From Dirofilaria immitis (taxonomy: Eukaryota > Nematoda > Chromadorea > Rhabditida > Onchocercidae), in contig JAKNDB010000092.1 of NCBI GenBank assembly GCA_024305405.1, positions 4,245,501 through 4,309,500 on the forward strand: DNA of 64,000 nt. The letters run 5' to 3'. The translations under genes and the position numbers were made by a program. Positions 12,345-25,900 of the stretch are shown piece after piece (position 1 is the stretch's first letter; every line of letters starts with the position of its first letter). A model generated the notes under the pieces. It was not told where the DNA came from and made no database searches. It was given only the letters and a program-made list of their open reading frames with translations.

Positions 12345-14870
12345 TGGTGTGTTGTCTGCGTGGGTGCATATATATATAATAGTATGGAAAGTATATATAT
12401 TCCAATGAATCCTCTAATTGGTAGTAAGGTAGAAATGCCTTTCATTTATAATATCGATGTTATCGGTAAATGCTTTCCTACCTCCTTAAGCATCCAATAT
12501 ATATAGAGATAGACAGACACAACACACACATACACATACATCCACATACACGTCCAAATATATATATATAATGGATATTGTTATTGACCTCTTCCTTTCC
12601 TCCCTCTATCTTCCCTTTCTCTCTCCTTTAATGTGTTTGGAAGAAGAACTGATGATAAAAGACGGATTTTACGTGGTTCACTAGACTGACTGACCACTAG
12701 CAGTAGGGACAGAGAGGGTCATTATGAATGATTGTAGCAAAATAGTATGTGTATTTGAGAGTTTGTTCGAAAAAGAAAAAAGAAATAGTTAAATTTCAAG
12801 TATTTATTGAAATATTATTCTTTTATTATTAGGTTAATTTTGGAATAGGCTGAGATACGTTTCTTCTTTCCTTTTTTTCTTTTCATTTTTTATTTTTATT
12901 AATTAATTGTTATCAAATAATAATTGTAATATCTTCGCTTAAATACGAGATGAGAATGATAGTATTTATAGGTAAATATCCGCAGGTAAGTATGAAATGA
13001 GAATGATAATATATAAGAGTAAATATGAAATAATAATAATCGTAATTGAGAGAAAAACAAAGGGAGTGTGAGAGAGAAGAGAAATAAAGAAAAGAGAGAA
13101 ATAAAGTCTAAAATAATTCCAATTTAAAAAGCTATGAAATGAAAAATTCGAAAAATTTATTTCAACACTTCAACAAATGGTCAGGAAAGAACAAAGAGGA
13201 AATTAAGAAATTTAATTAAAATTTTTGATACTGAAAAATGGTCACTTATCAAAGTAATCTTTGATCAAAAAAATTTCTAATTTCTAATTTATTAAAATGA
13301 ATGAATTTTTGCATATTCTTTTTTCATCCTATCTAAAATATAGTTAATTATGCAAATTAAGAAGAAAAAGAATTTTAAATGCTCAAAAGATTTTTCAATA
13401 AAATGAAATAAATTGATTAAATTTTAAAATTATCTAATTTGCATAATTTTGTGTGCGGAAAATTTGTCGTCAATGATTCCCTTTTTGCATTTATTTTAAA
13501 TTTATTTTAAACAAACATTTTTTTATTTTTGCTTACTTCATTTTTTTTTTTTTCCCTTGATTTTTTCTTATTTGACCTTCAAAAATTGCCATCATCCCTG
13601 CCGTAGATGAAAGTATCCTTATCGATTACTTTATTCTTCCAAATTCTGTAAAATACATTTCATTTTTTCATTCATTTTATATATTTCATTCATTTTTTTG
13701 TTTTTTTGATTTTAAAAATATAATGTTTTAAAAGATTCCTTTAAATTCTTCTTCTTTTAATATCTTTATCATCAAAAAAATATCAAATTAGAATTAGAAA
13801 TTATTTTTGTTGCAAATTTTTCCATTCTCTAATTACTTTTATCAATTATTATATTTTATAGCAACGACAGATAATGATATTTATAAAATATGATAAAATA
13901 AATTGGAATATGATATTATGATTTGCTGCTTACTTATTTATTCATTTATTTGTTGTTGTTGCTGTTGTTTAAGCAATATTGCTCGCAATCAATTTTTGAA
14001 TTTATCATATTGAAACTTTTGACTAAATTTTTCTTATAGTTAAGAGAAATTTAGATATGCAAAAAGAAATGAACTTATATATATGTATCTTATCTATATA
14101 TTTTATCTTATATACTCATAAATAGTAAGGATTTTATAAAATTTACAAATAATTTTAATTAAATTAAATTATTTTTAATAATTTTCATATTTAGGAATTC
14201 TTCGTTGAAATCTTTTCTTACATTTTCTTTTTATTTCTCTCAAACACTTTCATTTGCAAAATTTTTTTCTATTTTTAATCTTACAATTTTAATACAATTT
14301 AAAAAATAAACAATTTAAAAAGTATTTAAAAATCTGAACAATTTTGAAAATAATTAAAAATAATTTATTAAATATCGGAAAAAAATTAGATAGAACAGCT
14401 AATTAAATTTGATAAATTACAAATTCTCAATTCATATCAAATTATAATCAAAGTTTAATCATTCCATTTATTTAATATAATTTTATTTTTTGCAAATATA
14501 TATTCTACAAAACTTTGCTTTTTCAATTTTAATTATTATGCAAATCAATTCAAATAATTTATTTCCCTTTCAGAATCAGCATTATCTTCATCTTACATTT
14601 AATTAATTGCAGTATATAATAATTATTATAACAATAAATATATACAATGAACATACACACATACATATACATGCAAACATATACAAATATTTACATACAT
14701 ACACATTCACAGACATTTCTTGTCTGTAGGTTAAATCAATTTAAATGTTATGTGTTTATTTGATTGGTTTTAAATTGTAATGTTCTGAAAGTTTGCCTAT
14801 CGCATAAACGACGATCAACCATTCTTACTTCTCTCCTAAACAACTGTTCTATTTTTCTTTTCTTTTTCTT

Positions 14871-14888
14871 CTTTTTTTTTTTTTTTTT
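14871..14888 (+). repeat. Poly-T tract
   Basis: A run of about 18 thymines, preceded by a C/T-rich stretch. Such runs are prone to length miscalls. Confidence 0.8.
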
Positions 14889-14971
14889 GGAGTTTAAAAA
14901 ATGAAAAAAATATGAGATATTCTTAGCACTTTTAACAACCAAAAATCAATATTAATAATCATTTTTCCAGG

Positions 14972-15155
14972 TGTATATGTATATACACATACCTATATAT
15001 ATGTGTAATGAACGTGTGGGCGTATGTCTGCCTGTGTATATATGTGTATGTATGTGTATGTGTGTGTGTGTGTGTGTATGTGTGTGTATGTGTATGTGTG
15101 TATGTGTATGTGTATGTGTATGTATGTATGTATGTATGTATGTATGTATGTATAT
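14972..15155 (+). repeat. TATA/TG/TATG compound microsatellite
   Basis: TATATG and TG dinucleotide arrays interrupted by TATG, ending in about eight perfect TATG units (15117-15152). The overlapping open frames on both strands result from the repeat. It is about 2.7 kb downstream of the similar array at 12.25 kb, and CATACA-rich DNA also lies at 14640-14712. Confidence 0.9.
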
Positions 15156-15365
15156 ATGAATAAATGGGTAAGAAAGAGCAATAGAGAGAGAAGTTCTTCA
15201 AATAGATATCTATCCTTCTCTAATAGATTGGACTAGACTAGACCCGGACTAGACTAGTCTGTCTTCCCTTACAAACTTTCTTATTCCTCTGTAATTTCAT
15301 CACTAAACTATATCAGTCTAATTAGCCTACTTAGCATTTTCTATATCTATTATCTTTTATCTGAG

Positions 15366-17301
15366 GTAAGTAAAATAACAGTTTTAGTAATACTTCATAT
15401 TTTGCCTACTTTAATAGTTTTTTCTTTTTTTTTTTGGTAATTTTGCTAATGATAGCTAAAATTGAATCTTTTAAATACAATAATAAATTGATATAATGAG
15501 AAATGTTAAATTATGTGATAAGTAACAGATTACATTTATGTGATAAGGATAATGATTATTGTGAAAGAATTTTGAAATTTTAATTGTAAATTATATGTTT
15601 GTTTATATGATCGAGAATCGTCCTTTAATATAATTAATAAATATTATTATTACATTGATTTTTTTCTTTTAAAATTTTATAGTACAATTCCTAATAAAAG
15701 CATAAATAATTTTCAATGTGGTTTCTGTTTTTTTTTTTCGCTTTAATTTTAATTTTTTCATTACTTCGCTTTTACACTTTATTACCGTAATCAGTTATTG
15801 CTGAGTAGTAGTAGTATTTATTGAGAAATGATAAAGTTATGGTATGTATTATTTCCTCAAATTTTATTTTCTTTTGTTCTACAATTAATTTCTTGATGAA
15901 GCATTTGGCAAAAAAAAATGACAAATGAATTAAATGAAATTTGTTTGATACAATTATAAGTGATATTTATATAATTATGCATTTTAATTAATCGATATAT
16001 ATTTCAATTAATTGCGATTTTGTTTTCTTTTTTAAAAAAACGAATGAGCAGAATATGATATCAAAATTTTTTCTTTGATAATCAATTTGAAAAAAGATAA
16101 TCATTTTTTATTGATTATTTGTGAAATAAAAGAAAGAATTTGAATTATTTATGAACTTTCTCAAAAACTAAAAAAGATAAAAATTTAACTTTTTTTCTCT
16201 TTCACAACATTCTTATAAAATTCATTACATCTTCTCTTTTACCAATTAAATATCTTTTTCTTTTTTATTCTGACAATTCTCGAATAATTGTTCCGATACA
16301 AAGTTTTTCGAATTTACATTAATCTGAAATTTATTCCTAAAAAAACTGAGAAATCCTTAAAAATTTGACAAAGTATTTTTGGAAAAAGTGCAGAAATTAG
16401 ATGTATATATATTTTATGTGTTCTTTAATTATAGAAATATTATTCATATTTTACATGACTGATTAAAATAGATTCTTGTAATTATTATTTATCGATTGAT
16501 GGTTTCAAATGAGGAAAAAAGAATATGTATGCTATTTAATTTTTTTTCTGCTTCTTTCAATTTATATTGATAGATATCGCTTCTCATTGAAAATTATCAA
16601 CAAAAATCAATTGATATTTGAAGAGGTAAGAGATAGATTAATTAAATTATAAATATCTAAATAAAATTAAATAAATTATATATAAATGAAATATGAATTG
16701 TTTTATCTAAATACATATATCAATGGCTGATAAAATTTGTAAAAATAATGGAAATAGAAGTATAAATAGGTCATATAGGTATATACTCATTGATTAATAA
16801 TTTCAGATTAAAATGAAAGAATATTCATGTTATTTTTTGCAGTAATATGAAAAAATCTTAGTTCAAAGAAAAAAAATGTTGGCAAAATTATTGATCGATT
16901 GTTTCATTCAATCAAAAAAATTTTCATTCAGCTGGTTTAAATGAAAATTTAACATTGATCAAATTCATCATCATATGTTTTTTCTTTTCTTTTTTGTTTT
17001 GAAAATGCAATACGTGAAGTATTAAACGTAGCACGTTATTATTACACTACTTTTTAAGCATATACGCGTGACAAATCGTTTTAAAAATACGATTAGATAC
17101 ACGTGAAGCATGAAGCGTAATACATGTTGCTTTTTTTTTTCAGTATATATATGTGATAAATATCATCGTTTTGCATACGTAATTTTTTTTACAGAAATTG
17201 GAAGGAAAATATTCTAATATAGTAAAAATATGATTTATTTTGAAAAAATAAAACATACCGTAATTGTAATATATTTATAATTTATTCTCTAAAAAAAGGA
17301 A
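15366..17301. other. Gene-free stretch
   Basis: I see no supported gene. Two donor-like sites stand out (GAG|GTAAGT ending at 15365 and GAG|GTAAGA ending at 16625), but I could not pair either with an upstream start or a downstream exon in phase. They may be chance or belong to untranslated exons. Confidence 0.4.
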
Positions 17302-17598
17302 ATGAATAAATTGAATTGCATAAAAATTAATTTAAAATATTTGACAAAACTTTCAAATGGTTTGTCAGAAATAGTGCTCAAAGTTTCATCTGAAAGTAAA
17401 GATATATGCGACAATGCAGGCACAGATTATGAATATACTCTTCATAGAGGAAAGAAGGTATCTTATAGTTATCTTGCACCTTGGGACAGACTTGATTGTA
17501 GAATTTCATTTTATTTAGGTGCACCTTTAGCAAATACTAATATGAATGAATTTATCAATGTATTGTATATGCATACTTTATATATTTATAAATACTAA
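17302..17598 (+). CDS. Unassigned 98-codon open frame
   Basis: This frame starts with ATG and is open for 98 codons. Its middle part (about residues 25-75) is less AT-biased than the surroundings and contains Trp, Cys, Asp and Arg, which is unusual for random frames here. I recognise no domain. A possible 61-bp intron (17458-17518; GG|GTATCT to TATTTAG) lies inside it and would change the frame. It could be an exon of a gene whose other parts I cannot see, a decayed element, or chance. Confidence 0.2.
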   Translation: MNKLNCIKINLKYLTKLSNGLSEIVLKVSSESKDICDNAGTDYEYTLHRGKKVSYSYLAPWDRLDCRISFYLGAPLANTNMNEFINVLYMHTLYIYKY

Positions 17599-19115
17599 CA
17601 TCCTATACCGTTCTTCAATTTTATGATTGTGTATAAAATTGCACATTTTCTAGCGAATAAATGACCCCATAAAATGGATATTTGATGATCATCAACTTTA
17701 GATAATCTTTGAAATACTTTTTTGCGAATATTTCTTCACGATAATTATATATTTTTGATAATTTTGAATTAAGTTCTATTTATCGCAAAATAAGCAAATA
17801 ATTTAAAAAAATATATATGCAAAAAACAAATCTTATCAAATTTTCTTTAACATATTAGCAGTATTACCGCAAATCATCCAGTCTTTTGAAATTGGCATAA
17901 GTGCATCTAGATAATAAAAAGATTAACTTTTATTTTATATATAAATTAAATTCTTCAATAATCTTTTTCCAGCACATTCCGATAATTCGACTACAAATTA
18001 GATCATCTCTTAAAATTGACGATCATCTTTTAAAACTGATGTAGATAACGTTTAGAAAATAGTAAGATTATCTTTATTTAATGATTACTCCTACAGTTAT
18101 CTCATGGAAATTTCATCTATTTCTAAAAAGCGACAGTATCATCATCCAACTAAACAAATTATCAAATATAGGAGTTTGATTAAAATATCAATAAAAGAGC
18201 ACATTGATAATAAATAGTAGGAAAGAAAAAAATTTCAATTTTAAATTTGAATAGAAAAAATTGCGACCAAATTATCTTCTATCATTTTTTTTAAAGCAAG
18301 ATCATCCTAATATTCTTTTTCTTTCTTTAAAAACTGCCATTCATCAAGGAATTGATTTTTTCTTTTTCTTTTAAATATCTACAATTTTTATTGAGTACTT
18401 TTTCTAATTTCATTCTTCATTCCATAAGTATATATTACTGGAACGAAATTGTTAGATAATTTCTTTTTTTTTTTTAAGATTGAAACTCAAAAAATAAAAT
18501 TCAATAAAACCGGAAGTTGATTTTCTGAGTTACAACTCCTTTATAGTTCAATAAAACTAGTTAATTCAATGCTTTATTATTATTTTCTTTTAAATCATTT
18601 CTATATAATTTCTTTATTATGTTTACATTTGTTATTTCACATCTTTTTTTTCATCTTCAGTTTTTCTCGTAAAAATCTTTAAAAATCTCAATGATATGAT
18701 GGAAAAATAACAAAAGAAATGAAAAAAAAGAGAGAAATTATAAAATTTGAAAACTTGAATGTTTCCAATTGAAAATATAAATTTCTAAAAGCAAATTATT
18801 CGTCCCTAACTTCAGTTATTTAATATTTCTTCATTGCAAAACTTCATCATTATTATCTTCAATAAATCATGAAGGCTAAATTTTGCTTGTCAAAATGTGG
18901 TAGACATTAAGTTGAAATAGAAATCTTTCCATAGTTATTATTCAACGATAAAGCTTTAAACTTCTATCAAAATTTCGGCGTTTTAGTTGTCATTTCAGGC
19001 CTCAATTAGTGATCATAATATGTTTCATAATATGCATAATATGTTTTTCACGTCAAATACGTAAAATTTTGTTTAAGACTAAAAAGCAAAAGTTGCAACA
19101 TTATCAAATAAATAT

Positions 19116-19472
19116 ATGATTAAATATCATTTAGCACTTCATATTTTAATACTTATTTCACACTTGCTTTCATATATTTTTATCAACGATTTACTCTGCA
19201 TCAGTGCTCATTGTAAGGTGGAATACTGTAGTGACCAAACACGATTTATCACCATTATCAATGTTACTATAATATCTCATTCACAACCTACTGTACGTAA
19301 CATTCTATCATTTGCATTTTTATTTTTGATAAAAGTAAATAATTTGCAACTAGGGAATAATGATAATATATTAATTTATATTACATTAAGCAAAGAATAT
19401 TTCATACATAGTGGACCAAGAAAACTGCTTATCAGTGATATAAAATATAATATTCCACGGATCCGTCTGTAA
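19116..19472 (+). CDS. Unassigned 118-codon open frame with signal-like start
   Basis: The frame begins at an ATG with a hydrophobic segment (about residues 5-28) that could serve as a signal peptide, followed by a Cys-containing stretch with HCKVEYC and then a mixed-composition tail. A good donor, TCT|GTAAGA, lies at the 3' end around 19470, so the frame may continue into an unseen exon. A possible internal intron could remove the second hydrophobic stretch. No family is recognised. It is one of the longest non-repetitive ATG-started frames between 2.5 and 26 kb. Confidence 0.25.
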   Translation: MIKYHLALHILILISHLLSYIFINDLLCISAHCKVEYCSDQTRFITIINVTIISHSQPTVRNILSFAFLFLIKVNNLQLGNNDNILIYITLSKEYFIHSGPRKLLISDIKYNIPRIRL

Positions 19473-19842
19473 GATATGAATGAAGAAATTTTAGAGGAAA
19501 ACTTTCATACAAAAAAGATATGATCGAAACTTTTGCTATTACCTGAATAGAATTCATTTAAGGATAAGTTTTGACAAAATAATAAAATAGTATCATGGAA
19601 AAATTTTTCCAACATCTACCTTACTTCTATATTAAATTCGATTAGAATTCAGTGCTTCTTTTATTTGTTACTTTCATTTTGCAAATTTTATCCCATCAAT
19701 TTTAGCAATATTTATATAAATGATTATATTGAATGAAATATATAATGTTTAAATATTGATAATTGTATTAATCACTATTCACTGTATCATTTATATACTA
19801 TTCAGATGATTGATAATAAGCAAAATTTCTAATACTTTTGAA

Positions 19843-19941
19843 AACACACACACACACACACATACACATACACACATACACATACACACATACACACACA
19901 CACACACACATACACACATATATATACATACACATACACAA
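19843..19941 (+). repeat. (CA)n / CATA microsatellite
   Basis: CACA dinucleotides interspersed with CATACA, about 100 bp. Open frames on both strands across it are artefacts. Confidence 0.9.
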
Positions 19942-22142
19942 TTTTTCTTTTTTTTTTTTGAAATGTCTCCCTACGAAAAAATTTTCCATTGAATATCAAA
20001 ATATTAAAATTTCTATCTATACAATTAGAACTTTTTTCGCATCTTTTTTTACTCTTTTGCTTTACATATCATTTTATTGATTGAATTTTGATAAATCATT
20101 GAATATAATTTCGAATTCTTTTCAATTCCTTTTTTTCGACTCAATTTTTTAATCTTTTTTTCGCTAAAATCATTAAAATATTTTAATGAATGCATATTTT
20201 AATGAATGAATATTTCATTATTATTTCTCTAATAGACTGTTTATTAAAAACGCTTAATGTGATTAGATAAGCTATAAATATTTAATGCAATATTAAATTA
20301 ACAATTTAACAAGTAATTTGCTTCTATTGAAGAATTTTTTTAATTTTGCATAATAAATTAACCTCTATTAGTCGCTTTTTTTCGAATTAACTTTAACGAT
20401 TAAAAAATTTGCATAAAGTTCATTATGCAAAACATGTAAAGTGTTGATGTTTTATCACTTTAATTTATAATTAAATTTAATTATAATATTGATTAATACT
20501 TCAAATTAAATGAAATATTTTTCGCTAACATTTTTTTAAATATTTCGCAGAATTTTTTCTCTTTTATTTGTAACTTTTTAACAGCCTCAGGATTTCTCGA
20601 CTATATAATTTAATCGATTTTTTTGTTTAATGAAAATTTTCCGAAATTTCCTTGATCAACTACGCAATTTAAATCAAAAATTTCTTTCGAATCAAATTTC
20701 AAATTTGGCATCTCTCATACACAATAATAGCTATCATCGTATATTTCCTTCATTCTCGACTATTCATACAGCCTATTTGTTTACTTAAGCTTATCATCCT
20801 CCCTTCGCTAATATTTAACTTTTCTTTCTATTCATAATAGTATAACGTAATGTATACACAGCATATATATCCCACGTATTAAACCATCATATATTACGTA
20901 TATCCACTCACTCCTTTTCATACAGACACGTATAATCACCCACGCATACTATTTTTGATATGCTTTTTATTCGTATATTATCTATGTTGCCCGTAGACGC
21001 ACACGTATCCACTAACACAACATTACTCATACTCGCAGACACATCACCCTCATATATGTTATTCACGTACGCCCACATATAGGAATGATAGATTAAATAT
21101 ACAAAGGTATATATATTTACATATATATACCTTACAACTATTGCATACAATTAAACAAACTTCTTATATGAGCTTATTTAAAAACTTTTTTTCGACTTCT
21201 CTTGTAATTCAATATTTTCATATCATTCTTTCATAGATGCATAATAGCTATTGATATTATTGAAATAGAATACTTATACTATTTAATGTATATTAATGAG
21301 AAATATATCATTTATTTGAAACAATTATTGATTTTACAAATTTGATACATATTTTAATTTATGATAAATATATTAAACAGACAATCTTATTTTATAATAA
21401 ACTTATTCAAATTATTTTAATCATTTCAACTTTATCATGTATGAAAATCTTATTATTACTATTATTATTATTAGTAATCTTTTCATATAAACATGAAATG
21501 ACCTTTGATTATTAATTATAAACTAAAGCTAATAATAAAATTAATGAATCTGAGTAATTTTAGATGTTCATCAATATAATGTCTTAGATTACGTCTTTAT
21601 CATTATCATCATCGCTATTGCTATCACTATTGTTATCATTCATTTTTTTTTTGAAATACTAACGATAAATATAAAGATAATATGGTTGAAATTAGAATCA
21701 AAAAATTTACCTATCAATTTTAATATTATATAGCTTAATTTAATTTTTCTTTCTTTCTCGCTTCTTCCAATCCGCTCGTTATCATTTCTACAGCTTTTTC
21801 ATTATAACCTTTCTCTTCAATTAATTAAATCAAATTTCAATTGTAAATAATAATAAATAATTATGACAATTAAATAATAAAAGAAGGAGTAATAAAATAT
21901 ATGATACAATAATAAATAGTTTATTTTTTCTATATCAATATCAAATTGTACTAACTGAAAAAAGAGCAAACTTCTTTTTCTAATCTTTTATCATTTCTTT
22001 TCACCCACCTTCTTGAATATCAAATTATATAGTAATTAAAAATTTTTCTGAACATTTCATTCTATTAAAGACAATATTATTTTTGTGTAAGTAAATTTTT
22101 CATTTTCATACATATTTCGTCATAATGTGGAAGATATTCTCG

Positions 22143-22656
22143 AGTTTCTAAATCATTCATTCCATTCATTCATTCCATTCATTCATTCCATTTATTCATT
22201 CCATTCATTCATTCCATTCATTCATTCCATTCATTTATTCCATTCATTCATTCCATTCCATTCATTCATTCCATTTATTCATTCATTCATTCCATTCATT
22301 CGTTCATTCATTCCATTCATTCGTTCATCATTCCATTCATTCATTCCATCCCATTCATTCCATTCATTCATTCCATTTATTCATTCCATTTATTCATTAC
22401 ATTCATTCATTCCATTTATTCATTCCATTCCGTTCATTCCATTCCGTTCATCCATTCCATTTCATTCCATTCCATTCCATTTCATTCCATTTCATTCCAT
22501 TTCATTTCATTCCATTCCATTTCATTCCATTTCATTTCATTCCATTCCATTTCATTCCATTCCATTTCATTCCATTCCATTTCATTCCATTCCATTTCAT
22601 TCCATTCCATTTCATTCCATTCCATTTCATTCCATTCCATTCCATTTCATTCATTC
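22143..22656 (+). repeat. TTCCAT/TTCAT satellite block
   Basis: About 510 bp built from ATTCATTCC and then ATTCC/ATTTC pentamers. The first half (to about 22430) is CATTCATTCC-rich; the second half settles into alternating CATTCC and CATTTCATTCC. All reading frames translate to short Phe/His/Ser/Ile/Pro cycles, so the 184-codon open frame at 22127-22681 is a by-product of the pentamer/decamer structure. The basic ATTCC unit is the same as in classic simple satellites of other eukaryotes, by convergence. Confidence 0.9.
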
Positions 22657-22764
22657 ATCCGCTCATTTTTTTGAACTATAATTGAATCAATCATCTCCCG
22701 CCATTTTTAAATTTTGCGGACATCCCCATATGTCATTATAGTTATGCCACATATTTGGACTGAC

Positions 22765-22862
22765 ACGCACACATACAAATACATTCTTACAGGCATACAT
22801 ACATACGTAGATACATGTATATAGACATACACATATGCAGGCATACACACAGACATATGTAC
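22765..22862 (+). repeat. CATA-rich degenerate microsatellite
   Basis: Degenerate ACATACA units (CACACATACA, GCATACATACATACG, GACATACACATATG). It resembles a decayed version of the CA/CATA arrays found elsewhere in the window. Confidence 0.65.
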
Positions 22863-22896
22863 ATTAGAGATATGTATAAATTCAAGGTTGGCGTAT

Positions 22897-22932
22897 ATTC
22901 CTCCGATCTTTCCCTCTTACAATCGGAGGAAT
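22897..22932. other. Perfect 11-bp stem hairpin
   Basis: ATTCCTCCGAT (22897-22907) and its exact reverse complement ATCGGAGGAAT (22922-22932) flank a 14-base pyrimidine-rich loop. The stem is GC-richer than the neighbourhood. No gene is adjacent; it could be a structured RNA element or chance. Confidence 0.5.
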
Positions 22933-22939
22933 CTTCGAT

Positions 22940-25900
22940 TCATTTTCGAAAAGTTGAAGTGCCATGATTCATTTCTTGCATCTTCGTAAGTCATTCGAAA
23001 TTATCGATTTAATTTTTCAATGATACGATTTCACTTCTTTTCAGATGCTTCACAAATCTTATCATTTTTCACAATCGTATACTTACTCTTCGGATAAATT
23101 CATGTTTTCGTTCTTTCCTTTCTTTTTGAAATTTAAAAATACACACAAAATAAAAAAAAAAGACTATTTTAATTTCATATTGGAATATAATTAAATTAAA
23201 ATTTTATTGTCAATGTGAAAATAATAAAAATAATGGATAGTGTGCGTATGTTTGAAATTTTTCAAAGTACATAATAAATGAAAATTTATTCATTTTCATT
23301 TAAACGAATAAATTTTAATTTAATTTATTCATTTCCCGATAATAAATGAAAGAAATGAATAATCGGCAAATTTTATCTTAGCTATTATTATCATCTTTTA
23401 TTTCACTTCTTCCTTTTTTAAATTTGATATTTTAATTTCATTTTTAATTCTTTCCAATAAATTCAAAAATGAATATTGGAAAAAGAAAGAAAGAAAGGTA
23501 TACAGGCATAATGCGATTCTGTTGCAGATTTTTGTCAAAAATTTGACGTATCTATCTTATACAAAATGTATGTGTCGATGTGAAATCATTCTGTCTTATC
23601 GCATTTATAATACGGTCAAATATTTTACTTCAATTTTTTTTGAAGCAATTTCAAACTTGTTAAATTCAAAAAATGAGTAGAATCTGCAATGTCATGACAC
23701 GTAAAATTTATTATTTTTTTATTTATTATTACTGATAGGTTAATTTTTATCTCATCGATAATTTTAATTTTAAATTTATTTTTTATTAATTTTATTTTTA
23801 AAATTTTCTTTATTTTTATATTTGATTTATTCTCATAATTTACCGTTTAAAATTTATAGATAATCCATTATTAGTAATGCAAGCCTGTTCAATATTCATA
23901 TTTTTAATTTAATGTATATATAACCTAGCAAATACAATTAATCAATTTTTCTTTAATTTTCAAATTTAAATTCAGCACTATTAGAAAGCTGAAAGAGATT
24001 AAGATTATTATAGAGATAATAGTCTGACACAAGTATTAGATGCACTGTGGAACATTATTCCTTATCATTTTTCAACATAAAATTAATATTGAAAGTGAGC
24101 CTTCATAGAACATTTTTGTAAGATTATTTTTAGAAAACCATTATTTTAAAAACTCAAAAATTAAGAATTGAATTGTTGTTCTCTATATTGTAGTACTAAA
24201 ATTTGTAGATTTCATATTTCAAGAGTAAGTTGTCAAATTCATAATAAATTATGATAATTTGTTGAATTTTTTTTTTGAAAAACAGGGAAAATTAATAATC
24301 AGTGAAATAAAAATAGTATTTCAAAATTTTCATTTTTTAAAAATGAACTAAAATTCTTTAAAATTTTCATATTTACAGAGTGAAATAAAACAAATAAACA
24401 AAAAGAATATAAAGAAAGAAATCAAAATTAAATTCTCAGAAAGAGAAACAAAATTTTTTAACTGAAAATTAATTCCTATTTATTTTTCATTTCCAAATAC
24501 ATTGAATTTCGTATATAATTTTTTGTCGCAAGGTTAAAGAAATAAAATTCATATTTTTAAGTGAAATTCCAAATGATTAAACCATGATAACTAAATTAGA
24601 TCGAGTAGGAAATATAAATTTTACTCTATCATTTATCATTTCATTATTAAGCAGATGTCAAACTGTATAAATTAATCCTATCGATCGTATTCCGAATTTC
24701 CAATGATTTCATTTATTTAATAGACCTTTCTTTTTTTGGTATTACTCGAATTTTATAAATTTATGAATGAAATGGCAAAAAGTTGAGAAGTTTATTCCTA
24801 TTAAAAGTAAGATTTTACAATACTTCAAACTTCTCATATACAAATATTTTCAAAGAAAAAGCGACGAAATCAAAATCAGAATTGATATCAAAATTTCCAT
24901 TTATCAGTGAAAAAATTAGACAACTTATTTCTAAATTAAAATTTTTCATCCAATTATGCTAAATTTTACATTTTTATTTTACTTAATCAATTCATCTTTT
25001 TGTAAATCAAGAAATTAAACGGTTTTTTTCTAATTAATATTTCGGATTAAAAGATTCTTGTCCGATCACAATGAACTTTATATTTTTTTTTATTTAATTA
25101 GTTTGTGCTGTTGCTATTGCTTCAGTTATCATTATTAACTTATTATCATTTAATATGAAATTACTCATAAATATTTAATTACTTAATAAGAGCAATTGTT
25201 TAATATCTTGTCATTGATAAAATCAATCAACATATTCGTAATGATTAAAATGAAAGCAAAAATATTGTGAAAAATTGAGATTTATATAAAATATATTCAT
25301 GACACATCATACAATAATCATTAATCAACACTGATAACATCACTGTTGCCTCTCGCTTTTCCTTCGCTCCTCCTTATCTCTATCTTTATTGTTTGCTTTT
25401 TCTTATCTCTATCTTTATCTTTTCTTTTTAACCACTTGCTTCTCCGCTTTCCCGCTTCTCCACTATTCCCGCCCCATCTTTTACTTTCCATTTATATAAG
25501 ATTGGTTTATTTTATTCAGTTCACTTTCCAACATATTATTTACATCAATCGTTCGTTTATATTTATTAGTCGGGTATTAATTATATATGGTTCACTAATT
25601 TGGTTTAATAAAATAGTTGTCGATTATTGATTGATTAGTTGATAATTATTAGCAATCTTTTAACTAAAAACGTCGCTTATCGTTTCAATTTATCTATTTT
25701 CTTCTCTTTTCTTTTTTACTTGGTCTAATTAATCAAAATGTTTGATTTAATTAAAAATTCCACTCCTTGAAATTAGCTTTTCTTATAATTTCGCTAATTC
25801 TATATGCTCATCTATTATCACGCTTATCAATCGATGTATAATTAATAGCTGTGAATTATGATCAAATATAAAGTGATGATTTTGAAAAATTAGTAAATTA

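Noticed and set aside
12167..12506. Open frames of 92 and 103 codons on opposite strands
   Set aside because: Both cross the TA/TG/TATG microsatellite and consist largely of its translation.
14748..14942. 64-codon minus-strand frame with a poly-Lys run
   Set aside because: The Lys run is the translated poly-T tract; the Arg-rich remainder resembles no family I know.
14959..15236. Four overlapping open frames on both strands
   Set aside because: All are translations of the TG/TATG array; no start or splice context supports any of them.
20908..21150. 80-codon minus-strand frame
   Set aside because: Much of it derives from CACA/TATA-like degenerate repeat sequence and there is no domain or start context.
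22127..22681. 184-codon frame rich in Phe, His, Ser, Ile and Pro
   Set aside because: It is the translation of the TTCCAT satellite; all frames stay open because the repeat unit lacks stops.
22960..22992. Short ATG frame with a GTAAGT donor as a first LRCH exon
   Set aside because: Its phase (1) would put a stop into LRCH exon 2; the ATG exon at 26498-26530 joins in phase 0.
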